NCBI GenBank assembly: GCA_012932295.1
Contig: JAAONU010000123.1
Location: 310,001 to 374,000, forward strand
DNA from: Cyclina sinensis
Taxonomy: Eukaryota > Mollusca > Bivalvia > Venerida > Veneridae
DNA length: 64,000 nucleotides
Direction: 5' to 3'
The notes beneath the pieces were generated by a model. That model had not been told where the DNA came from. It did no database searches and saw only the letters and a program-made list of their open reading frames with translations. Positions 12,501 to 27,500 of this stretch are shown piece by piece (positions within the stretch are counted from its first letter, which is position 1; each line of letters opens with the position of its first letter). The position numbers and the translations under genes were made by a program.

Positions 12501-15500
12501 TACTATAGAAATACCTCCCTTTAACAAACACTGAAACAACTCTAATGCAATGGACCCACTGTAACATTTATTTGTAGCCATACAAGATCAAAATTCCACT
12601 CTCGAATGAATAGATTTATCGTGAAAATATAACCAATGAATTATATTTCACTACTTTTTGTAGATTTTCGTGTCTACCGGCCGCTCTAATTTTCCTTGTA
12701 AAAATGGTTTCGCCCGCTTTTATGAGATTTCTGCATCGTAAGCTCTAAGACCTAAGTTCTAAGATCTAAGATCTATGTTCGAATTGTTGCCTTCTAACGT
12801 CTTACTCAAAACGGCCTCAATGGGCTTCCGTAGTTTTTGTATAATTCTTAAGGGTAAGCCATTAGATAATAGCGTCTATTTTCAAGTAAATATATAATCC
12901 TTACAATTTTAAACTTTCTCGTTACCAAACTATGGAAAGAGAACTGAGTTGGGATTTTTAATTAAAAATAAAAAAAAATCAAACGGATTTAAAATCATAA
13001 TTTTACATTTAATAAATAAATAGTTTCTTTATTGTGCTATATGTTGACTGAACGTGAAAGAAAATTTTAAGGTGTCATTATCCAAAAATGAGGTGTGTCA
13101 ATGAACCCAGTCTGCAATGGGGCTAAGATAGTCTTTACAATGGACCCACTGTAACATTTATTTGCAGCCATACAAGAACAATTTCTGAAATGATAGATGA
13201 ATTTGTAATTCTTAATTAAAATGTAAAGATAAGAAAATTAGTAATAGTTTGAAATAAGGCACCAAGGTTACAACACTAAAAGCCAAAGAATCACATAAGT
13301 ATGTTTTGCATCAATGCAGCAAAGGAATTCATTAATATCATTTTAAATCTAGGCAATGTGGAGCAAACAAAATAGTACAGATTGTATCGACAAAGATGAG
13401 AGGGAATATTTTAACATCATGTCTAGGATCGGATTTCCATTTATCAGAACCTGTTGTTTACTTAGGTGTAAAAAGTCGTGTGGTAAGACCGTTTTTATGG
13501 AAAGGAATTTGCATCTACAATTAACAAATATACATCTAAATGCTCGAAACAAATGTTAAGTTTCATGTTCATGTCACTTATATGAAAATCTGAAGTGTTG
13601 TTGTACTTTAGCTATCAAGACATGTATAAAATCACTCTTTTTAAGAAATATATTTTGACATCAAACCGGAAAAAGTAAATGAATTTTAATTACTATGTAA
13701 TTTATAGATTTCCTTTGGTTAATATCTTCCATTAAAGTATCGACATGGATTCATTATGGGCTGATATAGAAACCCTACTTCAAACGGAAAGTTTACAGCT
13801 GTTCAAAAATACTATACCCACCTGTTTCTTACTTCAAACGGAAAGTGTACAGCTGTCCAAAAATACTGTACCCACCTGTTTCTAAGATGCAAGAATCGTG
13901 TCTTTAAGCATTGACACCTGTTGATTGAACAATTCTAGATAAGTAGCACAGCACGCCTTAAAAGCGCAAAAAGTCGAGGAAGCGCAGCGCAGTATGTCTA
14001 AGAATTGTAATAAGTCTTTAACGCGCAGCACGACTAAGAAGCGTACCAAGTCCAAGAACATTCTGGGAGAGTGAGAAATTAGTGTCAGTTCAATTGACTC
14101 AAATATCAACACATTTTCTGTTACAGATTATTTTTTTTACAGATGGCAAATTGGGAATAACGAATATTTCGTATGACCTGAGCAATATATAAAAGAAAAC
14201 ACAGGGACACTGAAATACTGCATTAGGATAAAAACTGTATTGCAATTAGACATTGGTCGCGTTTCCTCTAATCGCGTTAGGAACAAAATAATATGATTTT
14301 TTAAACACTTTTAACATTGCAGTGTTATTAATTCTTTTATTTTTTCAATCGAACTTTCTTATTTGGAAGCACTAGAATGATGTAAAATTTGAACCAGTAA
14401 GAACTATCATAGCAACATTTGAATACAGATTGAAAACAGATTTGCTTACATAACTTTAGTATTAGTCATGTATTACTCAACAGACAAAAATACATTATAT
14501 TTTATATGATAAGTTATTATTCATCATATAAATGTTATGTAATTATTGTATTTTGTCAAGCATTTATCATACATACTGATTGATTTCATGGATTTTTGAA
14601 CCTATCAAAATTTTACCGATTTTGGTATTAAGTCCACATATATTCTAGTTGCTCTGTCTGATCTGAATAGCTGTAGTGTGATCTTGAAAAAAGTGATTCG
14701 TATGAAAAAGTTGGAATGGGAAATTGGTAAAAAATTATGTTTTTTTTTCTTATGCTTTTTTTTTTTTATATGTGAGCTGTTATCAAAAGGAATATAAAAG
14801 GAACTCCGATAGTTAAAAATATACTTGCATTTCAGGCAAGAATGTTGACGATGCAAGAGTTGTTTTAAATGATACTGCCTGTTAAAATAAATTTTCATTA
14901 TAAACAAACATGAGATGCATATAACGGCACTTGTGTGTTTGTATGACAGAAAAAAGAATTCGTTACACCCTGGCGAACTGCGTTTTCTGTTAAAAAAAAG
15001 AAATAACATGCAATTTCTTTTGTTGCATTCTTTTTTTCTCCTTCAGATATTAAGTGTCAACGTAAAATACAACAATGTGCTCAAGTGGAAGAGAAGTAAC
15101 AATGTGTTACATTCTTATATAGCTGGAGCTTTATATAGTGAATCGAAAAGTCACAGGATGACAATTGAGTCCTTCGACAGGAAACAGACGTATGTAAATA
15201 TCTATGTTTTATGAAATATTCCAGCAAGCCTTTCGTTCACTAAAATTATAAACGTAAGTATTGTCGAAAGCGAAATCGCTAGTGTTCCGTAGTCACTGTC
15301 TGTACGTGAGCTACTTACAATGCATTGAAACAAAATAAAAAAATATTTTGATGACTATGATCTGACATTGTTATATAAGAACTTTATTACTGATTTTAAA
15401 AATATATCCTGGTCTTGAAACTATTAAGAAATGGCGTTTAAAAAAAGCAAAGTCTTTAAAATTTGAAAATAGTGTAAAGAATTATATAGTACTCACAATA

Positions 15501-18500
15501 GTTTGACCAGAATATAAATGATTGTTTATTCTTGTTTCCATAACCACTCTGAACGCCTTTCCAACTGTTGATAAATAATGAATAATAGGTTAGTGTCATA
15601 ACTGAGACAGTTTATCAGACAAAGCGTAGGAATTTATCGGTGAGCCGAAGGCAAAACCAATAAATTCCGCAGCATTTAGAAATAATTTACTAAAAATATC
15701 GAAAACCTATCTTTAAGTGTTTCAAATTAGGCAAATGTCAAGGTTATCCGCCAGGGTATATATACACAAAAATAGTTCCAAAGTTTCAATAATTTTATTT
15801 CCTTAAATGATCACTTTATTGTATTTCTACATATTGAAATATTAATCGTTTATTCAAGTAGTCTTTTTTTTAATAACAACGATTTTATCACTTCCTCCTG
15901 ATTATAAACACACAAGTAGTCCGTCACGTACCACGTGCTGTATAAAGCAAAATTTATACGGACCCCTTTAGCGTGTCGGATATGAAATTATTTACAGGAT
16001 AAAAACCGAAAACGTAACGAACGCAAAATGATTTTGTGGGGCAAAATTGACGCTTTCACTATGTGTACTCCCAATGAAGAAAAATTAAGAAAACATATTT
16101 TGGACGAATTTGTTTTTAGGTTTTGTAACGTGTATAATGCTATTGCTCACTGAAAACTGTTTGATATTACCCCAACCAATTGCAAATAAGCCCTTGGATA
16201 ATCTGCTGTATATTCGTGTCAAATCTGTCTCAGCAGTCTGGCCATTGCAGGCTTAACAGCTCGGCTTGATATACATGTTATGTCTCATACATGCGCGAGT
16301 GGCTTTATGTCTTGAACGCCAGTCATTGTGAACGACAGTTGCTGTCTCCAGGTACTCGTTGACTTGAAGAGCCTTTCTTGCATAAGCTTAGTCGTACGTA
16401 AAAATTGAATCTGGACCAACAAGGTCTGCGTGTGGGCGAACAAACCCATTCTGAACTTCAAGTTTGTATTTACCAGCTGTAAGCCTGCCGCTCTCAATGA
16501 CAGTATGTCCTTCTTTCCTTTGACGTTGATGCTCCCATACCATAAATGATATACAGGCCGGCATAAATCTGTCATTTGCGCTCTCGCTCAGCTGCCATTG
16601 CAATCAACACATAATATAGACTCATGAACGAAGTGAACCGGTGTCTTATCCTAATGGATCTAGGAGACATGTTTGCGGGACCACTCCATACGCTCACTTA
16701 TGTGTCATAGCAATACGTATGGCTAGCCTTCGAACATTCAACCCAGCATCATAGTAAAAGAGACTTCTGACTATTTAAATTGATATTCTGTTACCAGTGA
16801 CTTAATGGATGTCGTTGGCGCTGCTTGGCATTTCCTAATCGGGTAAAGTTTTCAAATTCTATCAGACTTTCAGACTTTACAAAACACCGAGACAATGTAC
16901 AGCCTGTCTTAAAGAGAGAGTTTCTTTTTTCTTTAAGACTGCCCAGACGCTTTAAGTTTGTACATTTGCTACATTTTTGACAGTTTTCAAAACAGTGCTC
17001 ATTAAAATAAGACAAACTTTAAAAAATCTTCACAGGTTCACAACTGTTCACCTGATTTTTGTGGTATGCCATTCCCACCTCTCCCGAACCAAAATTCAGG
17101 GTAGCATAAAGCCAGGATTGCGTCCGTCCGTTCATCCATTTTTTCGTCAACCTGCCTTGTCCAACGTCTAGTTGAAATTTAATGAAACACTAGTAACAAA
17201 AAAGAGATGCTCATATTACTAGAATGATCCGTATGGATTATGTGCCCTTTATTTTTCTTGCAGCACCATCCGTGTTAGTAAGTAAGGTCTGCAATGAAAT
17301 GAAAAGTCAAGAGGAGCGGCAGTTAAGGAGGGTAGTGCGCATATTACTCGGGCTATTTCTAAGCAACCACTATAATTATATGAAAGATACTTGTAATAGG
17401 AACTTTTAGCACATGGAAGATATGTACATATGACAAGAATATTTCTATTAAGCTTACTGAATTGCCATCTGTGACCAGGCTATTTCTCAGGAAACCTTGT
17501 CTAAAATTAAATGAAACTTTAAGGAAAGTTTCATTATTAAAAACATCATGATTCGCATTGATAATTTTTCACCCAGTTATCGTCTCATTGATTTACTATA
17601 GATCTATATAGAATACTTTATCATTATCGCATGACCACCACAGGTTTTCTTTGAAAATAGCCGTTCTCTAAATTCCGTAAACAGAACACTTTGATGTGCT
17701 CTAAATGAGGTATCGGTACACTTTCTCGCGCATGCCCAGTTTATTAGTTTGTTTAAAATAATGAAATGAACATACCTGAAAAAGAGTAAAACAAAACATG
17801 AAACAGTTGATATAATACAAAACTCATTTTTATTCCACTTCAGTTTACATACACCTCAAGCAGTCTTTCAAAACTTGATAATTCAGTTATTATAAACATG
17901 CTGACCTCCGCCGAACAAACCTCCAGGTTTCAAATTGATTGGTATTCTTTGTGTGCGTCATCACAAGTGTCACGTGAAACCATTTCTGTTGATGCTCGGT
18001 GTTTTTTTTTTCTCGTTCAGAAAGCTTTTACCGGATATTCAATTATCACGGAGCTTTCTTAGAAGGCCACAGCGCTGAATAAGAAAATATGCAAGGGCTT
18101 CGCGCGAACGAACGTGACTGGTTCATTTTCCCAGAAGTTCAAAGTTACTTTGGCTGGAAAACAGCAGAGGTACCTAATGGGGGGTATAAACCTAAAAATC
18201 GCTGTTTGTTTTAAAAAACGTAGTGGAAAAATCACGAGAGAGCGTCCATCTTCAAAGAAAAGCTGTGATGGTCATAAGAAAAAACAGTTATAGTATAAAC
18301 ACTCAGACATCACCGGCTGGTATCAGCGTATGGGGCGACCTGAAGGGTCAATCATGGGAAATTTATCTCGACGTTCCGTCTCGATTAATTTCTATGGTTT
18401 ACCCTTGTTGTCGCCCCGTTCGCTGATACTAGCCGGTAAAGTCCTCGATAATATTCTGTAACTAATACTTTGTGTCCACACTTTTTAACAAGTTTATAAA

Positions 18501-21500
18501 TTGCAATCCATAATGAATATTTAAGCGATGTCATACACTGACAATATAGTGTGACGCTTATTTTTCATTTGAACTGCGTTGTTCTGAGATAAAATGATTT
18601 GGTGCAAAGTAAAAGATTTCCACTCTGCGTAGAAAGAATGACTAATTGAAAAAAGAGTCTTCAGTGTGTCACTTTCAATGCTATTTCATAAACAAGATAA
18701 ATTCTCAGCGTTGATAACTTGTTAACCAATTGCCAGATGAGCGGCAAGGAAAAGAACTATTTAGTTTAACAAATTCATCTCGATAAGCTTTTTTAAAGAA
18801 TAGATACGAGGACAATTTGTTTTATTGGTGAAAAGACAATAAAAGTGGGCAAATGTTGCTTCTTCATTTTGATCTTCAAACTGGAAAAGGTTTAACTTTG
18901 ATAGTCCTAAATTAGTATTCTATACGGTATTGTCTTAATCTCAAAAAGGTTTTTGTTTGTTAGTGTGTTTGCTTGTTGTTGTTTTTATTTCTCTTCGTTG
19001 TCTTTGACAACTTTATCATTATATTAGGGCCATAGCTATATGTGAATGTATTGGTGTTTAAACAAGTTTTCAGTCGAGAGAAAAAAGGCTGCAGTTGTTT
19101 GTTTCTTTTTTTTTTTGAAACATCAAATGACTTTGAGTAACGAGTCAGAAATTGTCGAAGCTCCTTAGGGTGAACTATTATTCACGGTGTAGACTACTCG
19201 GGTTTTCTATATGGTATATTCGGTTTCGTATGCAAAAGTCTTAACGAATCAGATTTTGTCAAACTGATTTATTGTATCATACCTCTGAACCTATCTTAAA
19301 ATACTATTACCCTATTCAATTTGACAGGTTGGTGATTGAAATGCTAATTTGGTGTGCTCAAGGATGGGCAGGAGATCATTGTCAGCATCAGTGTCGTTCC
19401 ACAACAAATAAAATTTGTAATAAAAACGGACAACTTGTTTGCAGACAAGGTAAAGTTTTTATTATACACCATGTTGCTTAAAAATCTTAGAGGAGCTTAA
19501 AAATCTTAGAGGAGCGTAAAAATTCCTTAACAGAAATATAATAATATAGTCACACGTTTAACAGTATGTATTATATGGCTCTGTCCGACCATTTGTCCGA
19601 TCAATTTCTTGTTGGTCGAAATGTTTATAATAACCATAGGGTGAGCAGAACGTATGCTTTGGTTAGATTTGTCTAAGGTCAAGGTAACACATGAGATGAA
19701 GATGTGTCCCTCCGCAATTTCGAGCAACAAGTTTGTTTGTAATTCTGACAATTTATTATGTTAAACCATATCTTGTACATAAAATACATGATTTTTTTAC
19801 AAAATGTTTGCTTTCGTGTCTGATATATGACGCTCGGGATATTTGTCAGACCGTGTGACAGCTATTATTACTGTTTTTCAGAAAAAAAGTAAAGGAAAGT
19901 GTTTGTTTGTTATTCTGTCTCTCCTACTGTATGGGCAGAATTCCGAGTTTATGATTCACCTTTATTGTTTTGAACATTTGCTCCCCCATTGCTTCTACTA
20001 GGCGAACATCCAGTTAGCAACCATTCTTTATCTAGTCTGCACCTCACCGAGCTGCTACGTCAGAACAATAAACTAACGTGACTTAAGCTTTCGTAAGTTG
20101 TTGACAACAGTTAGGCCAAGGAGATGGTAGCATTCCTTTCTAGCACTGTTAAATTTAAAATTTCTACGAAAAATGTGTTTACACTTTACCATTTAAATGT
20201 TTAGTAAATAAAATAATATTGTATATAATAATATATTTTGACCGTACTCCTTAATACTAAATGCATTTAACATACAAAGCAGAGACATTTTAAATAAAGA
20301 ATTTTGCCTTTAAAATTTGATTAGATAAGAATTTATTTGTTTATTTTATTTATTATTGGACATGTTTTTACAGCTATTTAGATATAGTCTACAATTAAGA
20401 GAATTTGACACTGTATTATCCGTGTGGCTTCAAAAAGATAAATGATTTACTAATGAAAGAAGAAAACTTCTGAGTTTGTTCCATAAGATGTGAAAAGGTC
20501 TAATATATTTTCTGCATGGAAGTTAAAGTAACCCAGTCACTTTCTGTGTAAATAGGGTTGATTATTATTTATCAATAGTGTAAATAAATCTAGGACTGTA
20601 AACAGTCTGCTGTTATACTGAAAGTTGTGCTGTTAGAAACGTCATGCATATAAATTCGATAATATGGAAAGAAATGCTTACTGAGTATAAATGTTGATGC
20701 ATGACCTACCCTTGGCTAAGAGAAATCTTATACAAATCATTTGTTCCAAGCCTCCAGCTGTAGGCCTGCAAATTTAATTATTTTGATGTTTTCTGACTTT
20801 TTTGGGCGTTCTTCACTAAAAAAGAGAATTTATCTTTGACGTCAGAAAATATAATACAACATGAAATTGAGTTTACTTAATGAGCCAAGCGTTTAGTCCA
20901 TCAGATTAAATTTTCTAAAACGCATGAATTTTGCATGTCTTGCATAATAATTAGACCTTTACATGCATTATTCTATAACATGCTGCTGTAGAGCTAGTTC
21001 ACAGTGTAATGTTGCCTCTTTTCTACAGCTAGGAAAAAGGAATACAAAAAAGAAACAAAACAATAAATTAACAATAACAAGAGATGTTTGTGAAACACTT
21101 ATGCTCCCCCCCCCCCCCCGGCATTATACATTATGGGCAGTGTACATGGAAATAAAATTTAATACAAATTTAATACGACACAATTCAATTTAAAGTCGAC
21201 ACGATATATTTCTATTTTCTCTCGAAAGTTATATGAGTCAGGTTTTTTCTTGTCATGTGTTGTGTTTATTCACTGATATTTCTATTTAAAACTATTAAGC
21301 ATAGATTTATTTTACAAATTTAACAACATATATGTTATATATAGACAGCATGGCTACCCAGTGTCCGTTACTGGAATAGGCTTTTAGCGTTCGACAATAA
21401 CAGAATAACTAAACAGGTTTTTATGATTGATTATAATAGGTGTAGAAATAACTGGTGCATCGATCTCAAGAATATACTGAGCAAATTTAACTTAACGGAA

Positions 21501-24500
21501 CATTTTGAGCGAATGACCACTATTGACATTGAATTATGCAGGTCTAGAATGGAAAGTTATTACTCAAATATATGGTGTCAACAGGTTGTCACAGTCAGAA
21601 AATTACGAATCTATGTAACTTTTAAGGCAGACTTTGCACAAGAAAAATATGTACAACTAAATCTGAATAGAAAGGAACGCTCGTTATTAGCACAGTTTCG
21701 TATAGGTATACTGCATCTGCGCATAGAAACCGGACGTTATACCGGAGAGGATCCCGAAGACAGACTATGTACCTTATGTAATATGAACCTAGTAGAAAAT
21801 GAGACACACTTCCTAGTTGACTGTGTTTTCTATAAAGATGTAAGACTCAAACTCTTAAGTGAACAGTGGGAAGACCTACAGTTTATACAAATGAATAGCA
21901 ATAAAAATCTCAAGACATTACTTGATACATATACACGAAAAGTCGCTAAGTACTTGGTACAAGCCTACTTTAAAAGACGATGTACAACATTTAAAAGGTG
22001 ATTATTGTATACTGTAAATTACGTGCATTTACCCACTCGTGATACGATATTTACTACTTAACTTTTTCACAAAAGAATATGTTGTATTTAAATGAATTTA
22101 CATTTCAGGTGACATATAGGCCCAGTAGGCCGGGTGTTGTACTTACTGAAAATATTTATGATTTATATATATTGTAAATAACACATGCCACGTTAATAAA
22201 CAATTTACTTACTTACTTACATACTTACTTACTTACTTACTATATGTATAATTGTCTTGGGTTAAGACAGTGTAAAACCTCACAGTTCAATTAAGCTGTG
22301 AATAATGAAACACTGCACCTTTAGAAATTATAACACATCTTAAACTACTAAGCTGACAGTGTTTAAAAGCGCTCTGGTGGATTCAAACCAGAAATAAAAG
22401 AGGAATTATTATTCTAATATTTATACCTCTGTCATTCTATTGGGTGATAATCTTCCATCAAATGACAATGAAATCTTAAATGATACTGAGAAAAAACATT
22501 GACAGACAAATGGAAAACAAAATTTACAATACATTGTATTTTCATAAAATTCTATAAAAGGAAAGTAGTTGTAGACTCTTTAAAAATCCTTTTATAATTA
22601 TGACTTATTCTTTTATAAACAGGCTATCATGGGAGTTCATGTACTGATAAAAACGAATGCATCAACAAAAACCCGTGCAAAAATGGCGGTACCTGCCACA
22701 ACACTGTAGGTTCATTTACATGCCAGTGTCTAACAGGCTGGATGGGTCGCACCTGTGAGGTGGATATTGATGAATGTGAGCTCGATTATTGTCTTAACGC
22801 AGATTCCTGTACAAACAAACCTGGATCGTATCACTGCAGATGTACGAGAGGATTTCGAGGTGCGAACTGCACCGATAATGATGAATGTAAAACTCCCGTT
22901 GAAATTTGTAACCATGGAGGTACCTGTCTTAACCAGTACGGTTCTTATATGTGTAGGTGTGCCAAAGGTTTAATGGGTCACCGATGTGAACAGGACATCG
23001 ACGAATGCTCTCAATCGGTAAAATACACAATTGCTTAAAACATATCCTTTTTTGTTTTATGTAGGGTGAATTCATATGTTTTGATTAAACGGTAAATGAT
23101 TATTAAATATTTGTAGAATATCACTAACACGATATTGGTTCGTAAGACATGGACTAAAATATCATGTAACATTACTAATAAACTAAAATGTATATGCTTG
23201 TACATTGGCACGAGGCTATTAAAATTCTAAAATGTTTCAACATCGAAAAATGGAATGTATTTGGTGCATAATATGTGATTTTATCCAAATCATGTACATG
23301 TACACAAATGTAACAATTATTTCTGTCTTCTCTTTAAACCTGAGATTTCATTGCCAGGTTACGCGGAAAATCTAAGCAGGGAAACAAACACATGCTGAAA
23401 ATTACAAGGCCTGATGACAACAATTAATAGGATTTAGTATATTGGAGCACCTTCAATACTCGAATTGATAAAGTATATGATTATGTGTTGTTCATGCTAG
23501 ATTATTAATTATTATCATTATGTATTATGCCTATTACACTTACGTGGATTAGGTCCTGTGAACAATTTAGAAATAGGTGAAAGTGATATATAACCGGTTC
23601 AAGAATCAGCAGATTTAATAGTGAAATATTATCAAATATTTTATTCCGTTAACAATCATACATTTTTGTCTATCTCTGTAAACTAACAGAAGGAGCTGTT
23701 TGCGATTTTATTTAATTTTGAAACTTTGTGATAACGTTCCTTCTATCTACTTTAATGTTGTATTCCTTTAAAATTCAGAGAAACCTTTAACAGTTGGAAC
23801 CGCTTTACATCGCTTTAATCAAATAATCATTATCTCAGGCTCCACTATCAATCTTTATTTTATTATTGCAACAGGTTTTTATGTATAACAAATCATATTA
23901 CCATTCGAAATATATAATAACTTACTTTCTCTCACTTCCCAAAACCAAATATCCTACCTCAGTATTGTAAGTTATCGTATTTCAATATTGCAAAATATCT
24001 TCGTCCAGTTTTTTAAATTATCATATTCGTATATCAATTGTGTAATCAATTGTCTGCCAAAACTTTGGAACAAATATAATTGTATACTTATGTTGCAACT
24101 TATCTTCTGTCAAAACTTGGAAGAAATAATCGTATCACCATCTTGTGACTCACCTTCTTCAAAGTTCTATGACAAATGACTTTTCTTTAATATTGCAACT
24201 TAGAAGTGAGACGTGTATCTAATAACATGAGTTGTCAAATTTAAGCAAGCTACAAACGATGTTTGCATCTCTGAAGCTGTTGTGTATATATTAAAACAAG
24301 AAATACCGACAACGGCAAAATAATATTAGCCGTCTATACATATTTTGTTGGTATCACTATATATCATATTTTAGTTTCTTTATGACTAATGTAACTATCA
24401 TTATAAACTTCCACTTGACAGAACTCTTATAGCTTGACGGAAAAAGGTACAATTTTCATATTTACATTTCAGGTATATTGCTCATTTAAATAGCGTCTTA

Positions 24501-27500
24501 GAAGTTTCAAATGTATATAAATTTCATTTACTGTGGAAAACAGTAAAATTATTTCTTTGCTTTGAACAAGTATTTTTCTCTATACATTTATTCGCTGTAT
24601 ATATATTAGTTCTCCCGCAGATACTTGTATATTATGTGGAAGATGACATATCTATATCGTTTCAGGTATGTCAGTCAAACCACTCTACTTGTCATAACAC
24701 TATTGGTAGTTACAACTGTTTCTGCCGTTCAGGCTGGACAGGAATTAATTGTAACGTAGATATTGATGAATGTAAAAACACCCCTTGTTTACACGGAAGC
24801 TGTTCAAATAGTCCCGGAAATTATAACTGTAACTGTTCGGTAGGATATGCAGGAAGGCACTGTGAAAATGATTTTGATGAATGTTCAGTAGTGGAATGCG
24901 CAAATAACGGAACATGTGTTAATATGCCTTACCCTGAGAAATTCCGCTGTGACTGCCTCCCTGGTTGGGATCCGAAAAGTCGATGCCATCACAATATCGA
25001 TGAATGTAAGATGTTTCATCCATGTGTTCATGGAAGCTGTGCTAATAAGTACGGACAGTATGTATGCACGTGTGATAGTGGATGGACAGGAAGAAATTGT
25101 AGCGTGTCTAATTACTGTGAAAAAAATGTATGTAAAAATGACGCTACATGTATTAATAGAGACAGTGGGTACAAATGCGTATGTTCATCTGGATGGACTG
25201 GTACTAACTGTTCTGTTGAAATTAACGAATGCACACAGTACCAACCTTGTCTTAATAAAGGAATTTGCCAAAACACTGCTGGGGGATACATCTGCAATTG
25301 TCCACATGAGTGGTCGGGTAAAAACTGCTCGGTTGATGTTAATGAATGTAATGAGTACAGCCCGTGTCTGAATAACGCAACATGCAGAAACACACAAGGC
25401 GGATATACATGTCATTGCCTACAGGGATGGACCGGACCAAACTGTTCAGTTGATATCAATGAATGTAACGAGTACAGTCCGTGTCTGAATAATGCAACAT
25501 GCGGAAACACACAAGGCGGATATACATGCCATTGCCTACAGGGATGGACCGGATCAAACTGCTCAGTTGATATCAATGAATGTAACGAGTACAGTCCGTG
25601 TCTGAATAATGCAACATGCCGAAACACACAAGGTGGATATACATGCCACTGCATACAGGGATGGACCGGATCAAACTGTTCAGTTGATATCAATGAATGT
25701 AACGTGTACAGCCCTTGTCTGAATAATGCAACATGCCGAAACACACAAGGCGGATATGCATGTCATTGCCTAAAGGGATGGACCGGATCAAACTGTTTGG
25801 TTGATATCAATGAATGTAACGAGTACAGTCCGTGTCTGAATAATGCAACATGCCGAAACACACAAGGCGGATATACATGTTATTGCTTACAGGGTTGGAC
25901 CGGACCAAACTGTTCGGTCGATATCAATGAATGCGATAATAACAACCAATGTAAAAACAATGCTACATGCACAAACCTACAAGGTGGATATATGTGTCAC
26001 TGTAAACAAGGTTGGTCGGGGAGAAACTGCGCGGTTGATATCAATGAGTGTAAAAAGTATCATCCATGCAAACATAAAGGGAATTGCACAAATATTCAAG
26101 GCGGCTACAAATGTAACTGTGCAAAAGGCTGGACAGGGCAAAATTGTTCCGATGATTTTGACGAATGTGATAAATTTCATCCTTGTCAAAACAAAGGGAA
26201 ATGCACGAACACACATGGTGGATACACATGCACCTGTGAAGAAGGCTGGAGAGGACAAAATTGTTCAGCGGATATCAATGAGTGTGCAGAATATTCACCT
26301 TGCCTGCACGGTACATGCAATAACATAAATGGATCATACATATGCAGTTGTCAAAATGGATGGAACGGCAATAATTGCACTGATGACATTAATGAATGCA
26401 GAAATAACAGCATCTGTTTACATGGCGGGCAGTGTAAAAATCAGCCTGGAAGTTATTCCTGTAAGTGTCCGGGAAACTGGAACGGGAGTCATTGTGAACA
26501 TGATATAGATGAATGTTCAACTCTACCTTGTAAATACAACGGAACGTGCCATAACACATGGGGTAGCTATTACTGTACATGCCCGATTACTTGGACAGGA
26601 CAAAATTGTGATGTTGATGTTAATGAATGCCAGTTATCACCATGTAAGCACAATGGAACCTGTATCAACTCACAAGGAAGCTATTCATGTACATGCCATG
26701 GAGGCTGGACCGGTATAAATTGTGAAACGGATGTAGACGAATGTAAGACGGCCCCTTGTAAACATGGAGGTACTTGTATTAACAATCACGGTAGTTATAC
26801 ATGTACATGTCCTATCAACTGGTCCGGCAATCATTGTGAAACCGATACAAATGAATGTAATTCTTTACCTTGTAAACATAACGGAACATGCAGAAATTTA
26901 TTGGGTAATTATACGTGCTCTTGTCCGCGAAACTGGGAAGGAGAACAATGTGAAATTGATGTAAATGAATGTATTTCGTTTCCTTGTAAGCATAATGGAA
27001 CTTGTAACAACACAAAGGGTAGCTTTAAGTGCACGTGTCCAGTGAATTGGACTGGATTTAAATGTGAAACTGATATAAATGAATGTCATTCCTCGCCTTG
27101 TAAACATGATGGAACATGCAGAAATACAGAGGGAAGTTTTACATGTTTATGTCCCCACAACTGGACTGGCAGTCAATGTGAGTTCGATGTAGATGAATGC
27201 ATCTTATCACCGTGTGAACATAATGGAACATGTAATAACATACAAGGCAGTTATAGTTGCACATGTTCTCTAGGATGGAGTGGAAACCAGTGTGAATCTG
27301 ATGTAAATGAATGTGAAACTTCACCCTGTTCACACAATGGAACATGTAGTAACACAGATGGCAATTACGCTTGTTTATGCCCAGACAACTGGACTGGAAG
27401 TGACTGCGAAACCGATGTAAACGAATGCGAAACTCAACTTTGCGAAAATAATGGTTCATGTGAAAATTTTGCGGGGTCTTTTAGATGCGTTTGTACGATA

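Larger units (their letters stand above)
7986..15046 (+). other. Gene A intron 9, repeat-rich
   Basis: This is the longest intron (7061 bp). It holds the palindromes at 8571-9017 and 9041-9862, the TIR element at 11052-12832 and the 54-bp duplication at 13777-13884. A 40-bp stretch beginning CAATGGACCCACTGTAACAT occurs twice, near 12548 and 13139. No coding exon is needed to keep phase and I see none. Confidence 0.7.
7345..15189 (+). other. Gene A exons 8-10: second C2/MNNL domain
   Basis: Exons 7345-7457, 7859-7985 and 15047-15189 repeat the phases of exons 2-4 (0-2, 2-0, 0-2). Exon 9 has exactly the length of exon 3 (127 nt). Exon 8 encodes YMILRILSYKDL followed by a cysteine-bounded loop and NIQISICVQG, matching the C2 pattern in shorter form. 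Exon 9 has CNGDIVD and ends in TSWP. Exon 10 begins ILSVNVKYNN. The 7.1-kb intron between exons 9 and 10 is packed with repeats. Confidence 0.78.

Noticed and set aside
14605..15214. Open frames of 134 (-) and 99 (+) codons
   Set aside because: The minus-strand one is a low-complexity artefact of poly(T). The plus-strand one is exon 10 of gene A (15047-15189) with intronic lead-in.
16285..16605. Overlapping minus-strand frames in gene A intron 10
   Set aside because: Codon composition hints at old mobile-element sequence, but I could not recognise a transposase, integrase or reverse-transcriptase motif, so I did not annotate it as a gene.
25112..25744. Minus-strand open frames antisense to the EGF array of gene A
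   Set aside because: They mirror the 117-bp coding repeat; the plus strand has continuous EGF cysteine patterns.
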